NCBI RefSeq assembly: GCF_008974285.1
Contig: NZ_BKZV01000001.1
Coordinates: 915,319 to 979,318, forward strand
DNA: 64,000 bases
DNA from: Thermogemmatispora aurantia
GTDB taxonomy: Bacteria; Chloroflexota; Ktedonobacteria; Ktedonobacterales; Ktedonobacteraceae
Direction of reading: 5' to 3'
Under the pieces are notes generated by a model. That model was given only the letters and a program-made list of their open reading frames with translations, did no database searches and was not told the DNA's origin. A program made the translations under genes and the position numbers. Shown here in pieces: positions 36,560-45,947 of this stretch. Each line of letters starts with the position of its first letter. The stretch's first letter is position 1.

Positions 36560-37000
36560 ATGAGCGAACCACGAACAGCGATGGATGTCCGACCGGGCTA
36601 CCGAGGCCGGGCCTTCACCTCCGATCTCACCGGACAGGAATTTTGGCTGGTTGTCGACAAGGGTTTTCAGCCCCTGGGTTTGGTGATGGGCAACTGCATT
36701 TACTCAATGGGCGCCATTCGCAACTGGCTGGCGGGGATCAAGTCCCACTTCCAGGGCGAGCTGAAAGAATACACCCAGCTAATGTATCAGGCACGCGAGC
36801 TGGCCTTGAGCCGTATGCAGTTTGAGGCTGACCAGCTCGGGGCCGATGGTGTTATCGGCGTCGACATCCAGGTTCAGTACCTGCATAACGGAGAATGGAT
36901 GGAGGTGACGGCTATCGGTACCGCGGTGCGCTGGGTCGGTAGCGGTCCCAATATGCCGCCTACTGGCCAGGGCCGCGTCGTTATCCCCGTAGGGCAGTAA
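36560..37000 (+). CDS. YbjQ/UPF0145-like protein
   Basis: 146 residues. The segment ELALSRMQFEADQLGADGVI followed by GVDIQVQY is the hallmark of the YbjQ family (heavy-metal-binding-like pentameric fold). The N-terminal part (VDKGFQPLGLVMGNCIYSMG) is also family-like. AGAGG lies about five bases before ATG 36560; an open frame continues to 36428 but has no better start. The function is unresolved and the metal-binding name does not prove a role. Confidence 0.7.
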   Translation: MSEPRTAMDVRPGYRGRAFTSDLTGQEFWLVVDKGFQPLGLVMGNCIYSMGAIRNWLAGIKSHFQGELKEYTQLMYQARELALSRMQFEADQLGADGVIGVDIQVQYLHNGEWMEVTAIGTAVRWVGSGPNMPPTGQGRVVIPVGQ

Positions 37001-37275
37001 CAGCCCCCTCCTGATGTACTGGCGCTGCCAGCTCCAGCGGCAGCTTCTTTTCTGATCTGACCTGATCCGAAACGGCTCATTCGCTGCTGATTGGTGGGGC
37101 AGCGCCTGGCCCTCTCGGCCCGACCTGACCACGCTGAGGCTGGCTGTGCTTTGACGAGCAGGTCAGCTCCGTCCACACCACATCGGGCAAGATGAAGAGA
37201 GCGCCGATCCCGCTCTATTTCACAATGGCATAGGTAGCCGCACGAGCAATGAGAATGAGAACGGAGCAGTAAAGC

Positions 37276-38493
37276 ATGGAACGGCAGACTCGTGCTTTTG
37301 ATCTGGCTCAGGTACGCGCGGAGACGCCAGGTTGCACCGAAGTGCTGCATTTCAATAACGCCGGGGCCGCCTTGATGCCTCAGCCAGTAGTGGAAGCCGT
37401 GAGCGCTCATCTCCAGCGCGAGGCACGTCATGGCGGCTACGAAGCAGCCGAGGAGGCGCGTGAGGCTCTCGCCCACGTCTATGAGGCGGTGGCCATGCTG
37501 CTTGGCTGCCAGCCGAGTGAGGTGGCCCTGGTGGAGAATGCCACCCGTGCCTGGGATATGGCTTTCTACGCTATTCCGTTTGCGCCCGGCGACCGGATTC
37601 TGACAGGCATGGCTGAATATGCCAGTAACTATCTGGCCTTTCTGCAGATGACCCGCCGCACTGGTGTCCGCGTCGAGGTGATTCCTGACGATGAATATGG
37701 CCAAATCTCTCTGAGCGCCCTGCGCAACGCCATCGATGAGCACGTACGCGTGATCGCTTTGACGCACGTGCCGACTAACAATGGCCTGGTGAATCCTGCG
37801 GCTGAGGTGGGGCGTATCGCCCGCGAGGCTGGTGTGCTCTATCTGCTGGATGCGACGCAATCGGTTGGCCAGATGCCACTGGATGTGCGCGCGCTCGGCT
37901 GCGACATCCTGGCTGGCACGGGGCGTAAGTTCTTGCGTGGTCCGCGTGGTACAGGATTCTTGTATGTGCGTCAGGAAGTGTTAGCGCAATTGGAGCCGCC
38001 GCTCATCGATCTACATGCCGCCAGCTGGACGGCGCCCGACCAGTATGCCTTGCGTCCCGATGCGCGTCGCTTCGAGTGCTGGGAGGCAAGTATTGCCAAT
38101 CGCCTGGGCCTGGGGGCCGCTATCGATTATTTCCTGCAATGGGATCAGCAACGTCTCTGGCGCCGTGTTCGCGATCTCGCCTATCTGCTGCGTACACGTC
38201 TCACTCCGCTGCCAGGGGTCATTGTCCATGATCGGGGAGTGGTTCAGGGCGGCATTGTGACCTTCACGGTGGAAGGCTGGGAGGCCGAGATGATCCGCCA
38301 GGCTCTGCGCCGCCAGCACATCAATGTCTCGGCGGTCTCTCAGCAGGCCGCGCTGCTGGATATGCAGGCCCACGGCCTTCAGACGCTGGTGCGCGCTTCG
38401 GTACATTACTACAATTCGGAGGAGGAGGTCGAGCGTTTCGCTCGGGCGCTGGAGCATTTGCTTGCTGCCGGCCCCACTAGCTCGCTGAGTTAA
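37276..38493 (+). CDS. Class V aminotransferase (cysteine desulfurase-like fold)
   Basis: 405 residues, a PLP enzyme of fold type I. The cofactor lysine sits in DILAGTGRKFLRGPRGTGFL; LTHVPTNNGLVNP and LYLLDATQSVGQMPLDV supply the other PLP contacts (Asp, His region). The typical SufS/NifS catalytic-cysteine loop was not recognised, so a desulfurase role is less likely than an isopenicillin-N-epimerase-like or amino-acid lyase role. The preceding 275-base gap holds nothing recognised. The ATG at 37276 follows GAGCAG. Confidence 0.85.
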   Translation: MERQTRAFDLAQVRAETPGCTEVLHFNNAGAALMPQPVVEAVSAHLQREARHGGYEAAEEAREALAHVYEAVAMLLGCQPSEVALVENATRAWDMAFYAIPFAPGDRILTGMAEYASNYLAFLQMTRRTGVRVEVIPDDEYGQISLSALRNAIDEHVRVIALTHVPTNNGLVNPAAEVGRIAREAGVLYLLDATQSVGQMPLDVRALGCDILAGTGRKFLRGPRGTGFLYVRQEVLAQLEPPLIDLHAASWTAPDQYALRPDARRFECWEASIANRLGLGAAIDYFLQWDQQRLWRRVRDLAYLLRTRLTPLPGVIVHDRGVVQGGIVTFTVEGWEAEMIRQALRRQHINVSAVSQQAALLDMQAHGLQTLVRASVHYYNSEEEVERFARALEHLLAAGPTSSLS

Positions 38494-38617
38494 GTTTCCC
38501 TATTCTTCCCTCGCTTTGTTGCAACAGGGTATCTTTTTTGCTGTCCTCCCGTCTCCCGTTCTCACTATTGCACAAGAGAACGCAAAAGCATCAACATATA
38601 CCATCTTGACTATCCGC

Positions 38618-38647
38618 TTGACATGATCATTGCCCATTCTCTACAAT
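38618..38647 (+). promoter_or_regulatory. Sigma-70-type promoter of the kinase-WD40 gene
   Basis: TTGACA at 38618-38623, an 18-base spacer and TACAAT at 38642-38647, giving a leader of about 70 bases. Confidence 0.65.
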
Positions 38648-38725
38648 CCTCCAACAGGAGGACTCGCAAGGTAGAAGGAGAAGGTGGCGGCCAAAGCAGG
38701 AACCTTGCGGGGGGAGAAGAGCGCT

Positions 38726-40639
38726 ATGGTCAGTCGAATCGATCAGCGGCTTGGAGGCTATCGGCTGGTGCGCCTGCTGGGCCAGGGCCATATGACACGT
38801 GTCTATTTGGGAGAGCACCTGCGCACGGGGGCCCAGGCGGCGCTGAAGGTGGTCGAGGCACAGCTCTCCAGCCAGGAACTGGCCGAGCTGCTGATCCGCG
38901 CACAAATTTTGACACGGCTGGAGCATCCGCACATTGTGCGTGTTTTCGATTTTGGGGCGGAGGATGGGCAGCCGTTCATCGTGATGGCCTACGCCCCTCA
39001 TGGGACGCTGCGCGAGCGGCATCCGCGAGGTATTCCTTTGCCTCTGCCAACAGTGGTTTCCTACGTGCGCCAGGTGGCTGCGGCCTTGCAGTATATCCAC
39101 GGCTATAAGCTCATCCATCGCGATATCAAGCCGCACAATATGCTGCTGGGGCCGGATAACCAGGTCTGGCTAAGCGATTTCGATATTGCAACGGTGGCGC
39201 GCAGCGCGGGCTACCGCCGCGAGAAGCTGCAGGCTTTCGAAGGCACGGTTCCTTACGCGGCGCCGGAGCAGCTGCGCGGACGTCCCCGGCTGGCCAGCGA
39301 TCAGTATGCTCTGGGTGTGGTGGTCTATGAGTGGCTGACGGGCGAGTGGCCATTTCTTGGCACGACCCAGGAGATCGCTCTGCAGCATCAGATCGCACCT
39401 CCGCCACCGCTGCGCGAACGCGCTCCGACGCTTCCTCCATTAGTGGAACAGGTGGTGCTGCGCGCTCTGGCGAAGGACCCGAATGAGCGCTTCCCCTCAG
39501 TAGAGGAGTTCGCCCGTGAGTTGGAGCGCGCCAGTCGCCAGGAGCGCCTCCCGCTTTCTTCTCTGCCACGCTCGCAGTTTAAATCGCCGCTGCCCTTTGC
39601 CCCGGCTGCTGCTCAGTCAGCGGCAGCACCAGCCGCTGAGTTGTCTCCCTCTTCCGTGGTGACCACGCCCCGCCTGGTTTATCGCGGTCACAGCGCTCGC
39701 GTGGCCTCGCTGGCCTGGGCCAGCCACGGGCGCTATCTGGCCTCCAGTAGTCAAGATGAGAGCGTCCAGATTTGGGACAGCCGCAGCGGTGAGACGCTGC
39801 TTGTACAGCACGGTCTCTCGCTGGAGGCACCGGTGATCGCCTGGTCACCCGATGGGCTCTATCTCGCTATGACCGATGGTCTGCTGTCTGAGGTGGTTCA
39901 GCTGCTCGCCGTTCTTCCCCACGACGCCCGAGCGGCCCGGCTGGAGTCGCCCGCCGGTGCACGTTATGAGGGTCTCAACGAGCGTATCCTGGCACTAGCC
40001 TGGTCGCCCGATGGGAAGTATCTGGCCGCCGCTGGCGAGGAGCAGGTCGTCCTGGTCTGGGAAATGGCTACGCGTCGCGTCGTCTGCACCTACCGCGGTC
40101 ACCACGGCAGCATCGCCGCTCTGGCCTGGTCGCCCGATAGCCGCCAGCTCGCCTCTGGCGGCGAGGATCGCACGGTCCATGTCTGGGAGCCAACAGCGAG
40201 CACCGGGGGGAACATCCGCATTTATTACGGCCACCATGATAAGGTCAATGCTGTAGCCTGGTCGCCCGATGGACGCTTTGTCGCCTCTGCCAGCGATGAT
40301 CAATCGGTCCAGGTATGGGAGGCTCGCGACCCGCGCGGCCTCGACAGCGGGCGCGAACCCCTCTGTTACTACGGCCACGACGGCGGCGTGACCTGCGTGG
40401 CCTGGTCCCCTGATGGTCGCCTGCTCGCTTCCGGGAGTGTCGATGAACAGGTCCATGTCTGGCGGGCCGACGGTGAGGTTGCCCCCGTCACCCCGCTCCT
40501 GAGCTATCGCGGCCACAGCGATTGGGTGAGCACCGTGGCCTGGTCACCCACCGGCGACGCCCTCGCCTCCGGCTCGTGGGATGGCACTGTGCAGATCTGG
40601 GAGCCTTTCAGCGAGAAGGCCGCTGCCACGGACAACTAA
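38726..40639 (+). CDS. Ser/Thr protein kinase fused to seven WD40 repeats
   Basis: 637 residues, no membrane helix. The kinase domain (about 12-270) has Lys41 in AALKVVE, the catalytic loop HRDIKPHN (131-138) and the APE-like AAPEQLRG. The DFG motif reads DFD (151-153), and the Gly-rich loop reads LGQGHMTRVYLGEH, with the third Gly replaced by Thr. Ser/Ala/Pro-rich residues link it to seven WD40 units with repeated AWSPDG and WD/WE ends, enough for a complete propeller. GGGGGAG lies seven bases before ATG 38726, while GTG 38684 is a weaker alternative. This architecture is frequent in Ktedonobacteria. The substrate is unknown. Confidence 0.85.
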   Translation: MVSRIDQRLGGYRLVRLLGQGHMTRVYLGEHLRTGAQAALKVVEAQLSSQELAELLIRAQILTRLEHPHIVRVFDFGAEDGQPFIVMAYAPHGTLRERHPRGIPLPLPTVVSYVRQVAAALQYIHGYKLIHRDIKPHNMLLGPDNQVWLSDFDIATVARSAGYRREKLQAFEGTVPYAAPEQLRGRPRLASDQYALGVVVYEWLTGEWPFLGTTQEIALQHQIAPPPPLRERAPTLPPLVEQVVLRALAKDPNERFPSVEEFARELERASRQERLPLSSLPRSQFKSPLPFAPAAAQSAAAPAAELSPSSVVTTPRLVYRGHSARVASLAWASHGRYLASSSQDESVQIWDSRSGETLLVQHGLSLEAPVIAWSPDGLYLAMTDGLLSEVVQLLAVLPHDARAARLESPAGARYEGLNERILALAWSPDGKYLAAAGEEQVVLVWEMATRRVVCTYRGHHGSIAALAWSPDSRQLASGGEDRTVHVWEPTASTGGNIRIYYGHHDKVNAVAWSPDGRFVASASDDQSVQVWEARDPRGLDSGREPLCYYGHDGGVTCVAWSPDGRLLASGSVDEQVHVWRADGEVAPVTPLLSYRGHSDWVSTVAWSPTGDALASGSWDGTVQIWEPFSEKAAATDN

Positions 40640-40732
40640 GTAAGGGAGGGCACTATCAGACCGCCTCCCACTCCTCCTTGTTCAGTGCCCCTCCTTCTCT
40701 GCACCTGGGCAGCCTTGGCTCCTTTCGCTGCT

Positions 40733-40750
40733 CCCCTACTACGATAGGGG
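40733..40750 (+). terminator. Short hairpin after the kinase gene
   Basis: CCCCTA and TAGGGG arms around six bases, followed by TCTTAA. It lies about 95 bases after the kinase stop. The U-tract is weak. Confidence 0.35.
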
Positions 40751-40839
40751 TCTTAACAGGCCCGGCCCGGCGACTGCTAGCCAATCCCTCCGCCTCAACC
40801 GGGGGCAGATCTCAACTCAGCCTGGATCGAGAAACATGC

Positions 40840-40845
40840 TATAAT
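40840..40845 (+). promoter_or_regulatory. Extended -10 promoter of metH
   Basis: TGCTATAAT with a perfect TATAAT at 40840-40845. The predicted leader of about 260 bases before ATG 41114 contains no recognised cobalamin or SAM riboswitch signature. Confidence 0.45.
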
Positions 40846-41113
40846 AGAGCAACCCGGTTAGCTTCAGCAACCTGTGATAGCGGCGGTTCTCTACCTGCAT
40901 TCACATGCCAGAGAGCCTGTTTGCTGCCGACTACAGCGCCCAAGGCCATCGGCTTCGGGGCTATCTCGCTCCGAGCGATGCGATGCGATGAGTCACCTGA
41001 CCCGACAACTGACTCCGGCTACAGACAACCAGCCAGCGCTGAGCACCTTTCATCGCCGGCCCGCCCGGAGTAGGAATACAAGCAAGAGCGTAGAGGAGGT
41101 AAGCGGTCTGCTT

Positions 41114-44100
41114 ATGAGCCGCTTTCTGGAGGCCCTGGCACAGCGCGTCCTGATTTTCGATGGTGCTATGGGCAGCACGATTCAGACCTATCAGCTGAGC
41201 GCAGCTGACTACGGTGGGCCCGCCACCGAGGGTTGTAATGAGTATCTGGTGCTGACGCGACCGGAGGTGATCGAGGAGATCCATGTGGGCTTTCTGGAAG
41301 CGGGTTGCGATGTACTGGAGACCAATTCGTTCACAGCCAGTCGCTTGAAGCTCAATGAGTATGGCCTGGGGGAGCGCACACGCGAGATTAACCTGGCCGC
41401 CGCGCGCCTGGCCCGCCGGCTGGCGGATCGCTACAGTACATCCGACTGGCCGCGCTTTGTGGCGGGTTCGATCGGTCCCACCGGCATGCTGCCGTCCTCA
41501 GATGATCCGGTCTTGAGCAATATCACGTATCAGCAGCTGGTGACGGTCTTCCAGGAGCAGGCCGCTGCTTTGCTGGAGGGAGGCGTCGATGTGCTTCTGA
41601 TCGAGACCAGCCAGGATTTGCTGGAGGTGCGTGCTGCGGTGACGGGCCTGCGCCGTGCAATGGAGCAAACGGGGCGACGCGTGCCGATTCAGGCCCAGGT
41701 CTCGCTCGATACCAGCGGACGGATGTTGCTCGGCACCGATATCGCCGCTGTGATGGCGACCCTGGTTGGGCTGCGGGTCCAGATCATCGGCCTCAATTGC
41801 TCGACCGGCCCCGAGCATATGCGCGAGCCGGTGCGCTACCTCGCCGAACACTGCCCGCTGCCGATTTCGACAATCCCTAACGCCGGTATCCCACTGAATG
41901 TCGGGGGCAAAGCCGTCTATCCGCTGGCGCCAGAGGCGATGGCCACAGCCCTGCGCGAGTTCATTACCGAGTTCGGTGTCAATATCGTAGGGGGCTGCTG
42001 TGGTAGCTCCCACGCTCATCTACGGGCTATTGTGCAAGCCTGCCGCACGGCGCGGCGCCGTCCACGCCCGCAGGCCGACGATGTGCTCCAGCGGCATAGC
42101 TTCCCCAGTGTCTCGCTTTCTCTGGTGGCCAGCGGCATGCGCGCAACCAGCTTGCGACAGGACCCGCCACCACTGTTGATCGGCGAGCGCGTCAATAGCC
42201 AGGGAAGTCGCAAGGCTAAGGAGGCGCTGCTGCGCGATGACTACGACGCCCTGCTGGCCATTGCCCGCGAACAGGTTGAGGGTGGGGCCCACGCGCTGGA
42301 CGTCTGCGTGGCTCTCACGGAGCGCAGCGATGAAGCTCTTCAGATGGCCCAGACCATTAAGAAGCTCTCCCAGGGTATTGAGGTGCCGCTCTTTATCGAT
42401 TCAACAGAGCCGGCAGTCATTCAGGCAGCGCTGGAGGTCTACCCAGGTCGGGCCGTCATCAATTCGATTAACATGGAAAATGGGCGCGAGCGCATTGAGC
42501 GTGTGGTACCCCTGGCGCGGGAGCACGGGGCAGCAGTGGTAGCCCTGACCATCGATGAGGCGGGCATGGCCCGCAGCGCTGAGCGTAAGTTAGAGGTCGC
42601 ACGCCGGATCTATGAGATCTGCGTGGAAGAGTATGGGCTGGCGCCCGAGGCGCTGCTCTTCGATCCTTTGACCTTCCCCATTACAACAGGCCAGGAGGAC
42701 CTGCGCACAGCGGCTATTGAGACATTGGAGGCGCTGCGTCGCATCAAGGCCGAGCTGCCCGGCGCCCTGACCTTGCTGGGAGTCAGCAACGTCTCCTTCG
42801 GCTTGAAGCCCCAAGCGCGCGCCGTGCTCAATAGCGTCTTTCTCTATCATGCGGTGCGCGCGGGCCTGGATGCCGCCATTGTCAACCCGTCCCACATCAA
42901 GCCATATGCGGAGATCCCCGAGGAGCAGCGCCGCCTCGCCGAGGACCTGATCTACAACCGACCCGAGGCTCTGCCACGCTATATCGCCTATTTTGAGGAG
43001 TACGCTCAGCCTGAGACGGGGACCGAGACACGCAGCGATCCAACGGAAGGTTTGAGTACCGATGAACGCATCCACTGGCAGATCCTTCACCGGCGCAAGG
43101 AGGGTATCGAGGAGCTGATCACGCAGGCCATCCAGGAGCGCTGCGCTGCCGGGGACATGAAAGCAAGCGAGGCCGCTGTCCAGGTACTCAACGGGGTGCT
43201 CCTGCCGGCAATGAAAGAGGTTGGCGATCGCTTCGGCGCCGGTGAGCTGATCTTACCTTTCGTACTGCAGTCTGCCGAGGTGATGAAGCGGGCCGTGGCC
43301 CACTTGGAAGGCTATCTTGAGCGCAAAGAGGGCTACACCAAGGGGCGGGTCGTGCTGGCCACCGTCTTCGGCGACGTGCACGACATCGGCAAAAACCTGG
43401 TCAATACGATCCTGAGTAATAACGGCTACACGGTCTACGATCTGGGCAAGCAGGTTCCGCTCAATACTATCCTCGACAAGGCCGTCGAGGTCAATGCCGA
43501 CGCCATCGGTCTCTCGGCTCTGCTGGTCAGCACTTCGAAGCAGATGCCGCTCTGCGTTCAGGAGTTGCATCGGCGCGGCCTGCGCTATCCGGTGATCGTG
43601 GGCGGCGCCGCCATTAATCGCGCCTATGGCCGCCGCATCCTCTTTGTCGAGGAGACGGACGGCAGCACACACGAGAAAGGGCGCCTGGTTCCTTACGAGC
43701 CGGGAGTCTTTTATGCCCGCGATGCCTTCGAGGGCCTGGAGATTATGGATCGCCTGACCGGAGACCCACACGAGCGCGAGGCCTTTGTGGAGCGTATCAA
43801 GCAGGAAGCCCTTCACGAGCTGCAAAAGCAGCAGCAGGCCGCCCCTGCTCCCGGGTCCGCGGCAGAGGACGAGCAGCCGTCGACCAGCATCAAGCCCGCC
43901 CCCTCCATTCCTAAGCCACCTTTCTGGGGTCCGCGCGTCCTGGAGCGCATCGGCCTGGAGGACATCGCAGCCTGCCTGGATGAGAATACGCTCTTCCGCC
44001 TGCATTGGGGTGGTAAGGCGCATGGCGATGACTTTGCGCGTCTGGCGACAGAGGAGTTTCGCCCGCGCCTGGAGCGTATGCTACGCGAGGCCAGGCAACA

Positions 44101-44710
44101 GCGCTATCTGCAGCCGCGCGTCATCTATGGCTACTATCCCTGCCAGTCGCAGGGCAATAGCCTGATCATCTATGATCCGCAGTCGCTTACGGAGGATGGC
44201 AAGGCCCTGCGTGAGCTGGCTCGCTTCCGCTTCCCACGCCAGCGCGAGCGCGAACGGCTCTGTCTGGCCGACTATTTTGCCTCGACGGCCAGTGGCCTCA
44301 TCGACGTCGTAGCGCTGCAGGTGGTCACCGTAGGCCCCGGGCCTTCGGAGCTGGTTCACCAGCTTCAGCAGGAGGGGCGCTATGCGGAGGCCTACTTTCT
44401 TCATGGGTTATCGGTCCAGATGACAGAGGCGCTGGCCGAGTATGCCAATCAACACATCCGGCGCGAGCTGGGCTTGAGAGAGCACGAAGGGCGAGGCAGA
44501 CGCTATAGTTGGGGCTACCCCGCTATTCCAGACCTGGAGGATCACCGCGTCTTATTCGCACTGCTGCCAGTCCAGAGCAGCATCGGGGTCGAGTTGACTG
44601 CTGGCTATCAGCTGGTACCGGAGCAGTCGACGGCAGCCATCGTAGTTCATCACCCCCAGGCTGTTTACTTCGCAGTGCGAGAGCCATCCCCAGGCCCCAG
44701 CGGCCTGTGA
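41114..44710 (+). CDS. metH: Cobalamin-dependent methionine synthase MetH
   Basis: 1198 residues with all four modules. The homocysteine domain is first (1-320) with zinc cysteines in GLNCSTGP and GGCCGSSH; the pterin-binding domain follows (about 350-620); then the helical cap and the B12 domain with DVHDIGKN at 754-761 (lower-ligand H756); last is the activation domain with RVIYGYYPC and RYSWGYPAIPDLEDH. It transfers the methyl group of methyltetrahydrofolate to homocysteine. The frame is open from 40874, but the conserved sequence begins at MSRFLEALAQRVLIFDGAMG, preceded by GAGGAGGT 13 bases upstream. Confidence 0.95.
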   Translation: MSRFLEALAQRVLIFDGAMGSTIQTYQLSAADYGGPATEGCNEYLVLTRPEVIEEIHVGFLEAGCDVLETNSFTASRLKLNEYGLGERTREINLAAARLARRLADRYSTSDWPRFVAGSIGPTGMLPSSDDPVLSNITYQQLVTVFQEQAAALLEGGVDVLLIETSQDLLEVRAAVTGLRRAMEQTGRRVPIQAQVSLDTSGRMLLGTDIAAVMATLVGLRVQIIGLNCSTGPEHMREPVRYLAEHCPLPISTIPNAGIPLNVGGKAVYPLAPEAMATALREFITEFGVNIVGGCCGSSHAHLRAIVQACRTARRRPRPQADDVLQRHSFPSVSLSLVASGMRATSLRQDPPPLLIGERVNSQGSRKAKEALLRDDYDALLAIAREQVEGGAHALDVCVALTERSDEALQMAQTIKKLSQGIEVPLFIDSTEPAVIQAALEVYPGRAVINSINMENGRERIERVVPLAREHGAAVVALTIDEAGMARSAERKLEVARRIYEICVEEYGLAPEALLFDPLTFPITTGQEDLRTAAIETLEALRRIKAELPGALTLLGVSNVSFGLKPQARAVLNSVFLYHAVRAGLDAAIVNPSHIKPYAEIPEEQRRLAEDLIYNRPEALPRYIAYFEEYAQPETGTETRSDPTEGLSTDERIHWQILHRRKEGIEELITQAIQERCAAGDMKASEAAVQVLNGVLLPAMKEVGDRFGAGELILPFVLQSAEVMKRAVAHLEGYLERKEGYTKGRVVLATVFGDVHDIGKNLVNTILSNNGYTVYDLGKQVPLNTILDKAVEVNADAIGLSALLVSTSKQMPLCVQELHRRGLRYPVIVGGAAINRAYGRRILFVEETDGSTHEKGRLVPYEPGVFYARDAFEGLEIMDRLTGDPHEREAFVERIKQEALHELQKQQQAAPAPGSAAEDEQPSTSIKPAPSIPKPPFWGPRVLERIGLEDIAACLDENTLFRLHWGGKAHGDDFARLATEEFRPRLERMLREARQQRYLQPRVIYGYYPCQSQGNSLIIYDPQSLTEDGKALRELARFRFPRQRERERLCLADYFASTASGLIDVVALQVVTVGPGPSELVHQLQQEGRYAEAYFLHGLSVQMTEALAEYANQHIRRELGLREHEGRGRRYSWGYPAIPDLEDHRVLFALLPVQSSIGVELTAGYQLVPEQSTAAIVVHHPQAVYFAVREPSPGPSGL

Positions 44711-45005
44711 GTATTTCAGTTGCAGAGCACCGCCGAGAATGCGCCGCCGCGGCTCAGGCCCAGCCCCAGAGGACCCTAGCCTCGGGCTGGCGGGCACGCT
44801 CCGCTGTTGGCCTCGCCGCGGCGATTGCTCTGCTGAGGTACGCTGTGATAGGATGTGAGGGGCAGGGCTCGCAGAGGGTTGGTGCGCTCTTCCTGCCATC
44901 CACACGCCTCTCTGGAGAGCTAAGACTGCTATCCCAGGTGCTGGTCAGGGCCCCTGTGAGTCGGCAGCGAACGCTCACCAGCAGTGGAGGGCAGCGAGAG
45001 ACGAG
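44711..45005 (+). other. Intergenic stretch downstream of metH
   Basis: About 295 bases between the metH stop and the 3' end of the small minus-strand ORF. GC-rich; no conserved gene, promoter or convincing terminator was recognised. Confidence 0.3.
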
Positions 45006-45194
45006 CTACTGCCCCGCTCCTTGACCGCTGACCTGCGATTCCTCTCCTTCCTCTTCCTCGGGATCAGGGTCTTCGGGCGAGGTTCCGGGCTTCCAGCGGC
45101 TCTCTCCGCCGTTGTCATCATCGTAAGGGCCTGGCCCATCGTAGGGAAAGATCCGCCAGCTGCGCTGCTCAGACTGCTTTTGTCCGTACAACAT
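45006..45194 (-). CDS. Small acidic Pro/Gly-rich protein
   Basis: 62 residues starting MLYGQKQSEQRSWRIFPYDG, then GPGPYDDDNGG and a run of Glu and Pro near SPEDPDPEEEEGEE. It is predicted to be disordered and acidic; no family was recognised. AAGGAGAG sits seven bases before ATG 45194, a good ribosome-binding site, which is the main reason for calling it a gene. A perfect 12-base inverted repeat lies 48-76 bases upstream of its start. Another frame of 101 codons overlaps it but lacks a good start site. Confidence 0.4.
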   Translation of the reverse strand: MLYGQKQSEQRSWRIFPYDGPGPYDDDNGGESRWKPGTSPEDPDPEEEEGEESQVSGQGAGQ

Positions 45195-45241
45195 AAACTC
45201 TCTCCTTTCTTATCATGGTTGATGCTGGCTAGCTGGCCTCC

Positions 45242-45270
45242 GATTTCGAGATTTTTATAATCTCGAAATC
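45242..45270. repeat. Perfect 12-base inverted repeat
   Basis: GATTTCGAGATT (45242-45253) and AATCTCGAAATC (45259-45270) around TTTAT. On the minus strand it precedes the small ORF ending at 45194. It is AT-rich inside a GC-rich region, which suits a regulator-binding site; neither side has the U-tract of a terminator. Confidence 0.5.
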
Positions 45271-45592
45271 TTAAATGCATTCAGCTATTAAAGATAGAGG
45301 CACTATAAATCGATCCTCCTCGCCGAGCTGACGCGCGGCAGTAGCTAGCCAGGGGCTAAACACAGGAAAGTGCGGCAAGAGATCGCTGCCCCAGAGGAAG
45401 CAGCCCGCAGGAAGACAGGGATCGGCTTCGGTAAGAGGAGGCCGGTATCGCCAGTTCTGCCCCTGCGACTTTGACTTTCTATCCTGTAGACGTCACAGAG
45501 GGTGCAAACCGAAAAAATGATGGGCAATGGTCACCGAGTAGAAAAAACCCGGCAATTTCTGTGCGGGGCTATACCAGCGCCCGAGAGTGTGC
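45271..45592 (+). other. Intergenic stretch before cysS
   Basis: The space between the inverted repeat and the cysS promoter element contains no conserved gene. Minus-strand frames here are short and lack ribosome-binding sites. Confidence 0.3.
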
Positions 45593-45598
45593 TATACT
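45593..45598 (+). promoter_or_regulatory. Extended -10 promoter of cysS
   Basis: TGCTATACT with TATACT at 45593-45598. The leader to ATG 45948 is about 345 bases. A CCACC/GGTGG pair lies near 45611-45636. The conserved T-box anchor sequence expected for a tRNA-sensing leader was not found. Confidence 0.4.
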
Positions 45599-45947
45599 AG
45601 CGAAGACGGACCCACCTTGACCGTCACGCATCGGTGGCTCCCTCCCGGCTGAAACCTAGACTGGCCTCCGCGCCAGCGCTCGCTATCGCGACCTGGCCCC
45701 AGGCGCGAGCACAGATGAGATGAGGCCCGACAAGACGAGAGATACAGGGCAGAGAAATCAGAGGACTGAAGGTGCTATGGGCATAATGGCGGCTATACCA
45801 CGAGCTGCAACACACTTCTGTACCCACGCTGTTTCTGACCGCAACATGTGTAACTAGCGAACTGCTTGCCTGTCTGCTTTCTTTATCCTCGGCTCCGTTT
45901 GGGTACAGTTCTGTGAGCATTTCTGCACATTAGGAGAGAAGAGCACA

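Noticed and set aside
45599-45947. Possible T-box leader before cysS
   Set aside because: The conserved anchor AGGGTGG...ACCGCG and terminator/antiterminator pair were not found.
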